Part shown: in pieces, positions 44,611 through 54,119 of the stretch
How the letters are laid out: every line of letters begins with the position of its first letter
How positions within the stretch are numbered: position 1 is the first letter of the stretch
NCBI RefSeq assembly: GCF_965656765.1
Contig: NZ_CBFHLV010000006.1
Location: forward strand, 1 to 64,000
Length of the DNA stretch: 64,000 nt
Source: Marivita sp965656765
Lineage (GTDB): Bacteria > Pseudomonadota > Alphaproteobacteria > Rhodobacterales > Rhodobacteraceae
Direction: 5' to 3'
Program-made: the position numbers and the translations under genes
The notes under the pieces: model-generated
What the model saw: only the letters and a program-made list of their open reading frames with translations
Databases searched by the model: none
Told to the model about the DNA's origin: nothing

Positions 44611-46413
44611 TTAGGCCAGCCCGTCGACCGCATCCGCGAGTTCAAGGAAATCCGGATATTGCGTTATGAATTGTGCATGATGGTTCGGGAACCGTTGCGC
44701 AAAACGATCCAGAAGTGCGCGGCACTCGGTTAATCGCCCCAACCTTCGGCTAAGCCAAATGCAGCGGATCACCGGGCGCTGGTCTTTGGGATGCATCGTG
44801 ATCTTTTGCTGAAAGCCGTCATACATCCCGCCCAAATCGCGGTTGTGGTGACATTGGTGTATATAGAGATCCAGCAACCTGTCCCGATACTGCGGCGGGG
44901 CCTTTTCGAGCGCCCGCAGGGTTTCGGCCTTGAGGTCACGTGCGGTGATATCAAACGAAAACCGGTTCATCTCTAGATCATCGATCAGCTTGAAATAGCG
45001 CGATTTGTAGGTGTCAAAGGAATAGTCTTTAACCGAAGCTTGGCTTGCCCCTGCATAACGGTTGCGGTCGGTGTGCACCTTGAGGATGGCCGCTGCTATG
45101 GCGTCGATATCGCCGGGTTGCACCAGTTCGCCATTGTGTCCGGGTGTGATCATTTCACGGGGGCCATAGTCGACGTCATAGCTGATCACCGGGCAGCCGC
45201 AGGTCAGCGCTTCGAGCAGTGCAAGGCCAAAGCCTTCGGTCAATGTTGGGGCCAGCGAAAACAGTGATTGGCTGAACACTTGCGCCGGGTTTGCCGTGTG
45301 GCCCATCAGCATGACACGGTCGCCGCAATTATGGTGGTCGATCAACTGCTGCAACCGCGCTTGGCCAAGACCTGACCCGTAGATCAAGTAATTGCAGTCC
45401 GGGATCTGGTGCATGATGCGGGTAAAGGCTTCAATGCATTGGTGGATCGGCTTTCCCGTCAACTCAAGCCGCGACACGGTGCAGATGTGGGCCGGTTTCT
45501 CGCAGTTGGTATTGGTCACTTCGGTGTAATGCGGGATCACCCGGATCGGCGCGCGGTTGTTGATGTCTTCTTCAAGCCGTTCCTTATGTGCCCGGGTCGC
45601 GGTTACAATCGCGTCGCCGTCGAACGCTTCAATCAAACTGCGCGACCGCGGTACGATTTTGCCGGATGGGTTGCGATGATCGGCATGCAGAAACAAAACC
45701 TTTTTCGCCTTGATCGGTCTTTGCAGATAAGCTGAAGTGACACCGTCTATGAACACGATACTGTCTTCGGGAAAGAACTGCGCAACCAGCATTCGGTGAT
45801 GTGCAGTGTCGTCATTAAACGTTCGATCAAGCCCAAAATCCCGAATCCAGAGCAAAGCACCATGTTCGCGCCGGGTCCGGCACCGGGGCGCGCCATCAGA
45901 AAACGCAGTCTTTTCAACCAGACCTTCGCCAAGTTGTACGCGGGATTCGACAAGATCATCGTTTAGATATTTCAGCCGGATGTCCTGATCCGTGTCTCCG
46001 AGAATACGCCGCACCGTCAGGGTGCCGGCGACAGTGGGTTCGAGACTGTCACGCATCACCGGTGTGCCGTGTTTGAAATAGGTGATCCGTGTTTTCTTAC
46101 CTTCAGCGGTTTTCTGATCGTCCCAGCTGGGTAGGGTGGTTTCGGCCACGGCAGTAACACTGCTTTCTGGCACACAAAGTTCGTGGATGGAGCGATGTGC
46201 GATACGGTCGGAAAGCAACCCGCTGTGCACCAGATCGGCAAAGGCGATCTTTTGATTGCAGCTGTGTTGCAGGTTGAGCAACGTCACTCGCGTGTTTGGG
46301 CGATCTGCCAGCAGGTTCATGCGTTTGAACACTGCATTGACCTTCCCACCCCCAACATTCGCACCAAGCTTTGGCACGATACACATGATGTGGCTGGGAT
46401 CGGCTGGCGGCAT
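44611..46413 (-). CDS. Glycosyltransferase family 4-like with N-terminal extension
   Basis: The product is about 600 residues if started at 46413 (MPPADPSHIM); 46386 (MCIVPKLG) is equally possible and neither has a good ribosome site. The GT-B C-terminal domain shows the donor-site pattern EGFGLALLEALTCGCPVISYD and a VSRLELTGKPI start. The N-terminal half reads KLGANVGGGKVNAVFKRMNLL, then HGTPVMRDS. Overall shape resembles TagE/GtfA-type transferases that glycosylate a polymer backbone or protein. The C-terminal 120 residues are helical and may be a partner-binding tail. Confidence 0.75.
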   Translation of the reverse strand: MPPADPSHIMCIVPKLGANVGGGKVNAVFKRMNLLADRPNTRVTLLNLQHSCNQKIAFADLVHSGLLSDRIAHRSIHELCVPESSVTAVAETTLPSWDDQKTAEGKKTRITYFKHGTPVMRDSLEPTVAGTLTVRRILGDTDQDIRLKYLNDDLVESRVQLGEGLVEKTAFSDGAPRCRTRREHGALLWIRDFGLDRTFNDDTAHHRMLVAQFFPEDSIVFIDGVTSAYLQRPIKAKKVLFLHADHRNPSGKIVPRSRSLIEAFDGDAIVTATRAHKERLEEDINNRAPIRVIPHYTEVTNTNCEKPAHICTVSRLELTGKPIHQCIEAFTRIMHQIPDCNYLIYGSGLGQARLQQLIDHHNCGDRVMLMGHTANPAQVFSQSLFSLAPTLTEGFGLALLEALTCGCPVISYDVDYGPREMITPGHNGELVQPGDIDAIAAAILKVHTDRNRYAGASQASVKDYSFDTYKSRYFKLIDDLEMNRFSFDITARDLKAETLRALEKAPPQYRDRLLDLYIHQCHHNRDLGGMYDGFQQKITMHPKDQRPVIRCIWLSRRLGRLTECRALLDRFAQRFPNHHAQFITQYPDFLELADAVDGLA

Positions 46414-46594
46414 ACGAGATCGGTTCAAGGACAGATGTGATCTCACTCTCTGCGAAACGTCAGCCGGACGCAATGAAAAGCCCTCTGATGAATGTCTCGA
46501 CGGATCAGCTTGTGAACAGTAGCATCTTTCAACACGATCTTGCGGCGGCTCCACAAGGCGTGGCGCCCCCCGATTTCAAAAAAGGAGATCTGCC

Positions 46595-47134
46595 ATGCCC
46601 AGCCTTCTTGCAACCTCTACCGTTCACCCCGTTTGGCGCGATCAGGATGTCGGTGCTTTGATGCCTGCCGCGGTTCCATCGACGAGGCTTGATGATGCGG
46701 TTGGGTTGGCTTTGGTCCAATGCGCAAAGAAACGCATGGATAGTGCAATGGGCTGTGGCGGAGGCACGGATTACGCGCGTCTCACATTCGATACAGGTGG
46801 TTTGCGCGGTCTGTGTTTCGTCGCCGCTGATGAAGTGGCCCGCTATCTCGTTGCCCAAGGTGAGAACGCCAAAGCTGTCATGGTGAAACCAGCGGGGGGA
46901 AGCGATCACTATTTTACGATCGTGAACAACGGAAACGCCCAGAATTCCGTGGTCATCGACGCCACGTGGAAGCAATTTCAGGAAGGTACGGCGGACAAAC
47001 CGTTTTGCATCGCCGGAAAGCTAGGGTCTATCCGCTTTGTCTTTGGCCGCGATTCCGAGATCGTTGATATCTATGAGACCGGCATGACTGTTTTGGGCCA
47101 GTGGGACACCTACCAGTGTTTCCCTGATCCCTGA
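46595..47134 (+). CDS. Unknown protein with possible Cys-His-Asp catalytic triad
   Basis: Good ribosome site (AAAGGAG) before the ATG. The 179-residue product shows Cys74 in RGLCFVAADE, His105 in SDHYFTIV and Asp122 in VVIDATWKQF. The order and spacing suit a small papain-like or transglutaminase-like fold, with a Cys on a helix start, His on a strand, then Asp on the next strand. I do not recognise a family, and enzyme activity is inference. It is divergent from the glycosyltransferase and convergent with mnmA. Confidence 0.6.
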   Translation: MPSLLATSTVHPVWRDQDVGALMPAAVPSTRLDDAVGLALVQCAKKRMDSAMGCGGGTDYARLTFDTGGLRGLCFVAADEVARYLVAQGENAKAVMVKPAGGSDHYFTIVNNGNAQNSVVIDATWKQFQEGTADKPFCIAGKLGSIRFVFGRDSEIVDIYETGMTVLGQWDTYQCFPDP

Positions 47135-47140
47135 CGCGGT

Positions 47141-48280
47141 TCAGCCGCGCCAGATCCAGCCACCGCCCAGGATACGGCTTCCTTCAGTTTGGTAGAACAC
47201 GCAGGCTTGACCGGGTGACACGCCTTCTTCGGGTGTCAGCAATTCGACCTCGGCTTCGGTTTCCGAAAGCGGTCGAATGATAGCCTCGCGCGGTGGGCGG
47301 GTAGACCGCACTTTGACCGACACATGCCACTCGGGCTGGCTGGTAAAGTCAACATCACCAAGCCAATTGATCTCGCGCACTGGGATGGTACGGGTGGACA
47401 GCATGTCTTTGGGGCCGACGATCACCTGCTTGGTATCCACATCCAGCTTGACCACGTAGAGCGGATCGCTCAGCCCGCCGATACCAAGACCGCGCCGCTG
47501 CCCGATAGTGTAATGGATCACACCGTCATGCGTGCCCAGAACGCGGCCATCAGCATGCACGATCTCGCCCGGTTCCGCAGCGCCGGGGCGCAGCTTTTCG
47601 ATTACGCTGGCATAGTTGCCATTCGGCACGAAACAGATGTCCTGACTGTCGGGTTTGTCCGCCACTTGCAAACCATAGCGCGCCGCCAATTCGCGGGTGG
47701 CGTCCTTGGACGGCAAATGGCCCAGAGGAAAGCGCAGGTAATTCAACTGTTCGGGTGTGGTCGAGAACAGGAAATAGCTTTGATCGCGATTTGCATCTTC
47801 GGCGCTATGCAACTCGGGTCCGTACTCACCCATTTTGCGCTGGATGTAATGTCCGGTCGCCATGCAATCGGCCTCAAGGTCTTTGGCGGTTTCCAGCAGA
47901 TCTTTGAACTTCACCCGCTCATTGCAACGAATGCAGGGCACAGGTGTTGCGCCGGCAAGGTAGCTGTCGGCAAATTCGTCAATCACGGCGTCCTTGAAGA
48001 TGTTCTCGTAGTCCAGCACGTAATGGGGGAAACCCATATCCTCGGCCACGCGGCGCGCATCGTGAATGTCGATCCCGGCGCAGCAAGCGCCTTTTTTGGC
48101 CAGGGCCGCCCCGTGATCATAAAGCTGCAGCGTCACACCGACCACGTCATAGCCTTCTTCGGCCAATTGAGCGGCCACCACGGAACTGTCCACGCCACCC
48201 GACATCGCCACAACCACGCGGGTCTCCGAGGGCGGCTTAGCAAAACCAAGCGAATTGAGGATCGGCGCATCGAGGGCCAT
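47141..48280 (-). CDS. mnmA: tRNA-specific 2-thiouridylase
   Basis: Puts sulfur on U34 of tRNA-Glu, -Gln and -Lys. The ATG at 48280 (GGAG upstream) gives 379 residues, a normal length; the upstream 26-residue extension is unlikely. It has the PP-loop AMSGGVDSSVVA, the catalytic cysteines in PCIRCNE and DSQDICF, and the C-terminal GQACVFY. It is divergent from sciP. Confidence 0.95.
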   Translation of the reverse strand: MALDAPILNSLGFAKPPSETRVVVAMSGGVDSSVVAAQLAEEGYDVVGVTLQLYDHGAALAKKGACCAGIDIHDARRVAEDMGFPHYVLDYENIFKDAVIDEFADSYLAGATPVPCIRCNERVKFKDLLETAKDLEADCMATGHYIQRKMGEYGPELHSAEDANRDQSYFLFSTTPEQLNYLRFPLGHLPSKDATRELAARYGLQVADKPDSQDICFVPNGNYASVIEKLRPGAAEPGEIVHADGRVLGTHDGVIHYTIGQRRGLGIGGLSDPLYVVKLDVDTKQVIVGPKDMLSTRTIPVREINWLGDVDFTSQPEWHVSVKVRSTRPPREAIIRPLSETEAEVELLTPEEGVSPGQACVFYQTEGSRILGGGWIWRG

Positions 48281-48426
48281 TGGGGTGTCTCCGGACAGGG
48301 TAGGGGTGATCGCGCAAAATATAGGTAAATCCGACATACTCTCAACCCTTGGCTTCACGTCACATTAAGGGTGATGTCGCAAAGGTGCCCATAAGCAGGA
48401 ATTCAGGGCTTGGAAAGGGCTGGAAC

Positions 48427-48699
48427 ATGTATCTGAAAAAAGCGAACGGCCCCCGCACGGTCACTTTGACGGATGGCACAATTCTGTCGCATGCCGATCT
48501 GCCACCGCCCAACACCTATCGCTGGGTTGCCTCGCGCAAGGCGGTGGTGGTGGATGCGGTGTTGCACCACCTTATCTCGAAGCAAGAGGCGCTTTCTCGG
48601 TATGAGCTGAGCGAAGAAGAACTTGATGCCTGGATCGCCGCTTCGATGTTGCACGGCCGCGACGCTCTAAAAGCAACAGCGGTACAGCGATACCGGTGA
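48427..48699 (+). CDS. sciP: CtrA inhibitor SciP (DUF1153 family)
   Basis: The 90-residue protein has the compact SciP form: MYLKKANGPRTVTLTDG, DLPPPNTYRWVASRKAVVV, YELSEEELDAWI and the C-terminal KATAVQRYR. In Caulobacter SciP binds CtrA and blocks transcription from CtrA promoters. Start at 48427 is supported by GGAAAGGG upstream and the family N-terminus. It lies just before ctrA in the same direction, a sensible regulatory pairing. Confidence 0.9.
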   Translation: MYLKKANGPRTVTLTDGTILSHADLPPPNTYRWVASRKAVVVDAVLHHLISKQEALSRYELSEEELDAWIAASMLHGRDALKATAVQRYR

Positions 48700-48709
48700 G
48701 GGCAGCGCG

Positions 48710-48764
48710 TTAATTCAATCTTAAGTTGTTTGCAGTCAATCTGCCATGCTAACGTAAGGTTAAC
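48710..48764. promoter_or_regulatory. Two CtrA boxes between sciP and ctrA
   Basis: TTAA-TTCAATC-TTAA (48710-48724) is a perfect TTAA-N7-TTAA CtrA site. A second, CTAA-CGTAAGG-TTAAC (48749-48764), has one mismatch. They lie 93 and 53 bases before the ctrA start, so autoregulation of ctrA by CtrA is likely. Confidence 0.8.
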
Positions 48765-48816
48765 CTTTTCACGCCAGTGTCCCGATTGCCGGACACTGAC
48801 ATTGCGGAGAAACTTG

Positions 48817-49527
48817 ATGCGCGTACTCTTGGTCGAAGACGACCCGACGACGTCGAAAAGCATCGAATTGATGTTGGGCAATGCCAATTTGAATGTCTAT
48901 TCCACCGATCTTGGGGAAGAAGGCATCGATCTGGCCAAGCTGTATGACTACGATTTGATCCTTCTTGATTTGAACTTGCCAGATATGAATGGCTTGGATG
49001 TTTTGCGGCAATTGCGGCTCGCGCGTATCGAAACGCCGATCCTGATCCTTTCGGGCAACGATGCCAGCGAAGACAAGATCAGGGGCTTTGGTTTTGGGGC
49101 AGATGATTATCTGACCAAACCGTTCCATCGCGAAGAACTGATCGCGCGGATCCACGCGATTATCCGGCGTTCCAAGGGGCATTCCCAGTCGATCATCCGC
49201 ACCGGGAAGGTTGAGGTCAATCTCGACGCAAAAACCGTGCAGGTCCGCGGCAACACGGTGCACCTGACGGGTAAGGAATACCAAATGCTCGAACTGCTTA
49301 GCCTGCGGAAAGGGACAACCCTGACGAAAGAAATGTTTCTGAACCATCTCTATGGCGGCATGGATGAACCAGAACTCAAGATCATTGACGTGTTCATTTG
49401 TAAATTGCGCAAGAAACTCTCTGAAGCGACCGGCGATGGCAGCCATATCGAGACCGTTTGGGGCCGTGGTTACGTGCTGCGCGATCCCGAAGTGGATGAA
49501 GACGCGCGCATTGCCATTGGCGCGTAG
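48817..49527 (+). CDS. ctrA: Cell-cycle response regulator CtrA
   Basis: OmpR-class regulator of 236 residues. The receiver domain has acid pocket VEDDPTT, the phospho-acceptor Asp51 in LLDLNLP, and the conserved Lys in LTKPFHRE. The C-terminal winged helix ends WGRGYVLRDPE and includes the KLRKKLSEA recognition helix. In Rhodobacteraceae CtrA controls motility, gene-transfer agents and quorum-linked traits rather than essential division, so the GTA relics at the left end of the window are notable. Start ATG has GGAG 7 bases upstream. Confidence 0.97.
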   Translation: MRVLLVEDDPTTSKSIELMLGNANLNVYSTDLGEEGIDLAKLYDYDLILLDLNLPDMNGLDVLRQLRLARIETPILILSGNDASEDKIRGFGFGADDYLTKPFHREELIARIHAIIRRSKGHSQSIIRTGKVEVNLDAKTVQVRGNTVHLTGKEYQMLELLSLRKGTTLTKEMFLNHLYGGMDEPELKIIDVFICKLRKKLSEATGDGSHIETVWGRGYVLRDPEVDEDARIAIGA

Positions 49528-49687
49528 CAGCGTGTGTGATTGACGGCTTGTCTCTGTTGATTGGGGGCTTGCCGCTGCCTTGCTGACGTCAAGTTGCAGG
49601 TTCTGCACAGAATCGTCTTTTCAAATCTGGACGCTGTGCACCCCCGGGCCTATCACTCTGTCCAAGACTTGAGGCCAAGGGGGGCAC

Positions 49688-51811
49688 ATGGCAGAGCAGG
49701 AGATTGCGGTCAAAGACCTGTCAGAGGCGGATGCCCGCGTTGAACTCGAACGCCTGGCCAGTATCCTGGCCGAGGCGAACACAGCCTATCACACCGAAGA
49801 CGATCCTGACTTGTCGGATGCAGACTATGACCGTCTCAAACGCCGCAATGCTGAAATCGAAACGCGCTTTCCAAACCTGAAACGGACGGATAGCCCAAGC
49901 GAACAGGTCGGCGCGCCGGTTGCGGACGGCTTTTCAAAGGTCCGGCACGAAGTGCGGATGATGTCGCTTTCGAATGCGTTCGAAGACGACGACATCAGCA
50001 GTTTTGACCAGAGCATTCGCCGGTATCTGGGCCTTAGTGAAACCGACCCACTGGCGTATACCGCAGAGCCAAAGATCGACGGGCTGTCTTTGTCCTTGCG
50101 ATATGAGAATGGCAAACTGGTGCAAGCCGCCACACGGGGTGATGGGGCCACCGGCGAAAACGTCACCGCTAATGCCCGCACCATCGACGACATTCCCGAA
50201 ACGCTGAGCGGTGCGCCCGACATCCTCGAAATCCGCGGCGAAGTGTATATGAGCCATGCCGATTTTGCAGACCTGAACGACCGGCAGTCTGCCAAAGGGG
50301 CCAAGACCTTTGCCAACCCGCGCAATGCGGCCGCCGGGTCGCTTCGCCAACTCGATGCCACCATCACCAAAGACCGTCCGTTGCGCTTTTTCGCGTATTC
50401 ATGGGGGGCGCTCAGTGCACCTTTGGCGGAAACGCAGACTGGTGCGATCCATCGGATGCAAGAGCTTGGCTTTCAAACCAATCCGCTGACTCAACGCTGT
50501 GATGGCCCCGGCGAAATGATCGCGCATTATAAAACCATCGAAGAACAGCGCGCCACATTGGGGTATGACATCGACGGCGTGGTCTACAAAGTTGACGATC
50601 TTGGGTATCAATCACGCCTCGGTTTCCGCTCGACCACGCCCCGCTGGGCGATCGCGCACAAGTTTCCTGCCGAACTGGCGTGGACACGTCTGGAATCGAT
50701 CGACATTCAGGTTGGCCGCACAGGTGCGCTCAGCCCGGTGGCGCGGCTTACGCCCGTCACGGTGGGCGGCGTCGTGGTTTCGAACGCCACCCTGCACAAC
50801 GAAGACTATATCGCCGGGCGCGATGCCAATGGTGCGCCGATCCGGAGCGGCAAGGATATTCGTGTGGGGGACTGGGTGCAGGTCTACCGCGCGGGGGACG
50901 TGATCCCGAAAGTGGCGGATGTGGACCTCAAAAAACGGCCTGACGATGCGCAACCCTATGATTTCCCAACGCTTTGCCCTGAATGTGGGTCCGAGGCGAT
51001 CCGCGAAGAGGGTGATGCAGTTCGCCGGTGTAGCGGTGGCCTGATATGCCCGGCGCAGGCGGTGGAGAAGCTCAAACATTTCGTGTCACGCGCCGCGTTC
51101 GATATCGAAGGTTTGGGGGCAAAACAGGTGGAACAGTTCTACAACGACGGCTGGATTAAGGAACCCGCTGACATTTTCACGCTCCGCGACCGTTATGGCA
51201 GCGGTATGCAACAGCTCAAGAACCGCGAGGGCTGGGGCGAGAAATCGGCGCAGAACCTTTTTGACGCCATTGACGAAAAACGCAGCATTCCCATGGGACG
51301 TCTGATCTTTTCGTTGGGCATTCGACATGTGGGGGAAGTGGTCGCAAACTTGCTCGCCCGGTCTTATGTCACGTGGGACGCGTTTCATACCGCCATCGAC
51401 GCCGCTCATGATCCCGAAAACGATGCGTGGGACGGCCTGATAGGCATCGACGGAATTGGCAAAGTGGTCGCAACATCGCTGGTCTCAAGCTTTGCGCAAG
51501 GCGCTGAACGCGCGTCAATCAATCGTTTGGTGGCGCATCTGGACGTGCAAGAGGCCGAACGCCCACAAACCGAAGGCAGCCCGGTCGCTGGGAAAACCGT
51601 CGTTTTCACCGGCTCACTCGAGCGCATGACCCGCGCCGAGGCCAAGGCACGTGCTGAATCGCTGGGGGCCAAGGTGTCTGGGTCGGTATCGGCCAAAACA
51701 GACCTGCTGGTTGCCGGGCCGGGTGCGGGGTCAAAGGAGACCAAGGCACGCGATCTTGGCGTGCAGATTATCGATGAAGATGGCTGGTTTGACCTGATCG
51801 AGGGCGCATGA
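49688..51811 (+). CDS. ligA: NAD-dependent DNA ligase
   Basis: Seals nicks in replication and repair. The protein has 707 residues. The adenylation domain has the active Lys129 in AEPKIDGLSL, plus RGDGATGENVT. The OB domain, a four-Cys zinc finger (CPECGSEA, then RRCSGG and CPAQ), HhH motifs (EGLGAKQVEQF) and a C-terminal BRCT domain (VFTGSLERMTRAEAK) follow. The stop overlaps recG (ATGA). Confidence 0.97.
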   Translation: MAEQEIAVKDLSEADARVELERLASILAEANTAYHTEDDPDLSDADYDRLKRRNAEIETRFPNLKRTDSPSEQVGAPVADGFSKVRHEVRMMSLSNAFEDDDISSFDQSIRRYLGLSETDPLAYTAEPKIDGLSLSLRYENGKLVQAATRGDGATGENVTANARTIDDIPETLSGAPDILEIRGEVYMSHADFADLNDRQSAKGAKTFANPRNAAAGSLRQLDATITKDRPLRFFAYSWGALSAPLAETQTGAIHRMQELGFQTNPLTQRCDGPGEMIAHYKTIEEQRATLGYDIDGVVYKVDDLGYQSRLGFRSTTPRWAIAHKFPAELAWTRLESIDIQVGRTGALSPVARLTPVTVGGVVVSNATLHNEDYIAGRDANGAPIRSGKDIRVGDWVQVYRAGDVIPKVADVDLKKRPDDAQPYDFPTLCPECGSEAIREEGDAVRRCSGGLICPAQAVEKLKHFVSRAAFDIEGLGAKQVEQFYNDGWIKEPADIFTLRDRYGSGMQQLKNREGWGEKSAQNLFDAIDEKRSIPMGRLIFSLGIRHVGEVVANLLARSYVTWDAFHTAIDAAHDPENDAWDGLIGIDGIGKVVATSLVSSFAQGAERASINRLVAHLDVQEAERPQTEGSPVAGKTVVFTGSLERMTRAEAKARAESLGAKVSGSVSAKTDLLVAGPGAGSKETKARDLGVQIIDEDGWFDLIEGA

Positions 51812-53898
51812 GCGGCAGGCCGGAAATCTTGTTTCCGCTTTTCAGCGCACTCAGCGGGCTAAAGGGTGTGGGTCCCAAAACTGCCGAAACGTTGGGCCAG
51901 ATGGGCATCGAGGTGCCGCGAGATCTGCTTTACACGCTGCCCCATTCGGTGGTCGACCGCCGCCTGCGCGATACGGTCAACGGGACGGATTTGCCCGCAA
52001 CCCTGACCGTTGAGGTCGACATCGGCGCCCACCGCCCGCCGCGCAACAAAGGCGGCGCTTACCGGGTACAGGTCGAAGATGCGAAGACCGCGTTTCAGAT
52101 CGTGTTCTTTCACGCGCGTGGTGATTACGTGGCGAAAATCCTGCCTTTCGGCGCGCGCCGCATTGTGTCTGGCAAGGTCGAATTTTTCGACGGCATGGCG
52201 CAGATGGTGCATCCCGATCATGTGCTGTTGCCAGACGAAGCGGGCACCTTGCCAGAATTCGAACCGGTATATCCGCTCACTGCCGGGATCACGCAAAAGA
52301 CCATGTTCAAGGCGGCAACTGACGCTTTGACCCGCGCGCCCGACTTGGAGGAATGGGTCGATGCGCGCTTGATAGAGCGGGAAGACTGGCCAAGCTGGAA
52401 CACGGCGATGCGCGCCGCCCATGCACCCGACGGCATGGGCGCGCTGTCGCTCGACAGCCCGGCGCGGCGACGGTTGGCCTATGACGAATTGATGGCGCAT
52501 CAATTGACACTCGCTTTGGCGCGTGCGCAGAAACGCGCAAAGCCGGGAATTGCATCGTCGGGCAACGGCAAATTGCGACACAAGGTGATGACCGCGCTTC
52601 CGTACCGGCCCACCGGCGCGCAGATGCGTGCGATTGACGAAATCACAGATGACTTGGCCAGCCCGCACCGCATGAACCGCTTGCTTCAGGGCGATGTCGG
52701 GTCAGGCAAAACGCTTGTCGCCTTTATGGCGCTGCTCACCGCGGTCGAGGCGGGCGGGCAAGGTGTGATGATGGCCCCGACGGAAATCCTCGCGCGGCAG
52801 CATCTGGAAGGCTTGCAGCCCTTGGCCGAGGATGCAGGCGTGGTTTTAGAGTTGCTGACGGGGCGCGACAAAGGCGCAGAGCGTAAAGCGAAACTGGCGG
52901 CTTTGCAGCGCGGTGATATCCAGATCCTTGTGGGCACCCATGCGGTGTTTCAGAAAGACGTTGAATTCTCTGACTTGCGATTGGCGATCATTGACGAACA
53001 GCACCGTTTTGGCGTGCGGCAACGGCTTGAACTGGGTCGCAAAGGCATGGCGGTTGACGTGTTGGTCATGACGGCAACACCGATCCCCCGGTCTTTGGCG
53101 CTGGCCCAGTATGGCGACATGGATGTTTCGGTGCTAGACGAAAAGCCGCCCGGCCGAACACCGGTAAAAACCGCGCTCTTGTCGAATGAACAGATGGACG
53201 GCGTGATCGAGCGGTTGCGGCAAGCGGTGGCCGAGGGGCGGCAGGCCTATTGGGTCTGCCCTTTGGTAGACGAAAGCGAATTGTCCGACCTGACAGCCGC
53301 AGAAGAGCGGTTCAAGCGCCTCCGTGCAACGTTGGGAGAAGGGGTGGTTGGGCTTGTGCATGGCCAGATGCCGCCTGCCGAGAAAGACGCAGCAATGGCG
53401 CGTTTCGTGTCAGGACAAACCGGTGTTCTGGTGGCGACAACAGTGATCGAGGTAGGGGTGAATGTGCCCAACGCGTCGATCATGGTCATTGAACGGGCCG
53501 AGACCTTTGGTTTGGCCCAGTTGCATCAGCTTCGCGGCCGTGTGGGGCGCGGGGCAGCAGCGTCGACCTGCCTGTTGCTCTACCAACCGCCGCTGTCTGA
53601 AACCGGGCTGAAACGGCTTACGACCTTGCGTGAAACCGAAGACGGGTTTCGCATTTCCGAGGTCGATCTGGAAATGCGCGGAGCTGGAGACGTGTTGGGC
53701 ACCGCACAGTCGGGATTGCCGCGCTTTCAGATCGCTGATCTGGAGCGTCAGGCCAGTTTGATGGCGCTGGCACAGGATGATGCGCGCAAGCTCTTGCTGG
53801 ATGACCCGACGCTTACCTCTGACCGGGGGCAAGCGGCGCGAGCACTGCTTTATCTGATGAAACAGGATCAGGCGATACAGCTGATCTCGGTCGGTTAA
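51808..53898 (+). CDS. recG: ATP-dependent DNA helicase RecG
   Basis: Remodels stalled forks and D-loops. The protein has 696 residues. An N-terminal wedge/OB domain (LKGVGPKTAETL, RDLLYTLPHSVVDR) is followed by the helicase core with Walker A LLQGDVGSGKTLV, Walker B DEQHRFG and motif VI QLRGRVGRG, and a C-terminal TRG region. It starts 4 bases before the end of ligA and is followed by the LexA-type box and the small membrane protein. Confidence 0.97.
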   Translation: MSGRPEILFPLFSALSGLKGVGPKTAETLGQMGIEVPRDLLYTLPHSVVDRRLRDTVNGTDLPATLTVEVDIGAHRPPRNKGGAYRVQVEDAKTAFQIVFFHARGDYVAKILPFGARRIVSGKVEFFDGMAQMVHPDHVLLPDEAGTLPEFEPVYPLTAGITQKTMFKAATDALTRAPDLEEWVDARLIEREDWPSWNTAMRAAHAPDGMGALSLDSPARRRLAYDELMAHQLTLALARAQKRAKPGIASSGNGKLRHKVMTALPYRPTGAQMRAIDEITDDLASPHRMNRLLQGDVGSGKTLVAFMALLTAVEAGGQGVMMAPTEILARQHLEGLQPLAEDAGVVLELLTGRDKGAERKAKLAALQRGDIQILVGTHAVFQKDVEFSDLRLAIIDEQHRFGVRQRLELGRKGMAVDVLVMTATPIPRSLALAQYGDMDVSVLDEKPPGRTPVKTALLSNEQMDGVIERLRQAVAEGRQAYWVCPLVDESELSDLTAAEERFKRLRATLGEGVVGLVHGQMPPAEKDAAMARFVSGQTGVLVATTVIEVGVNVPNASIMVIERAETFGLAQLHQLRGRVGRGAAASTCLLLYQPPLSETGLKRLTTLRETEDGFRISEVDLEMRGAGDVLGTAQSGLPRFQIADLERQASLMALAQDDARKLLLDDPTLTSDRGQAARALLYLMKQDQAIQLISVG

Positions 53899-53916
53899 CC
53901 GCTTTTGTTCTCAAAT

Positions 53917-53931
53917 GTTCTCATAAAGTTC
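53917..53931 (+). promoter_or_regulatory. LexA-type SOS box (GTTC-N7-GTTC)
   Basis: GTTC-TCATAAA-GTTC at 53917-53931 is a direct-repeat alphaproteobacterial LexA site. Extra GTTC tetramers lie at 53907 and 53942, and a GAAC at 53955. The box is 53 bases upstream of the small membrane protein start, in the right place to repress its promoter. LexA in this group is known to use such repeats. Confidence 0.75.
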
Positions 53932-53984
53932 TTTACAGATTGTTCTGAATGTGAGAACAAAGGAGCAACAAGGAGGACATCATC

Positions 53985-54119
53985 ATGATGCAGCGGATCA
54001 AAACCACGCTTCACACGGCCAAGGCCCAAACCAATACAGCGCTTCTTCAGGATGCGCTTGGTGCCATGTCTTTGATCGTGATGCTGGTCGCAGCGCTGCA
54101 TCTGCCGGTGCTTGTCTGA
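53985..54119 (+). CDS. 44-residue membrane protein behind an SOS box (candidate division inhibitor)
   Basis: It was found by eye because it is too short for a normal ORF cutoff. The ribosome site AAGGAGG lies 7 bases before ATG 53985; a second ATG follows directly. The product begins MMQRIKTTLHTAK, with a basic N-terminus, continues as a short polar segment (AQTNTALLQDALG) and ends in a single hydrophobic helix, AMSLIVMLVAALHLPVLV. Single-helix SOS-induced proteins such as SidA in Caulobacter (29 residues) and YneA-type proteins block division. The similarity is of architecture only, not sequence. A terminator follows at 54244. Confidence 0.7.
   Translation: MMQRIKTTLHTAKAQTNTALLQDALGAMSLIVMLVAALHLPVLV

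Noticed and set aside
47324..48328. Plus-strand frame of 334 residues
   Set aside because: Antisense of mnmA with no recognisable domain.
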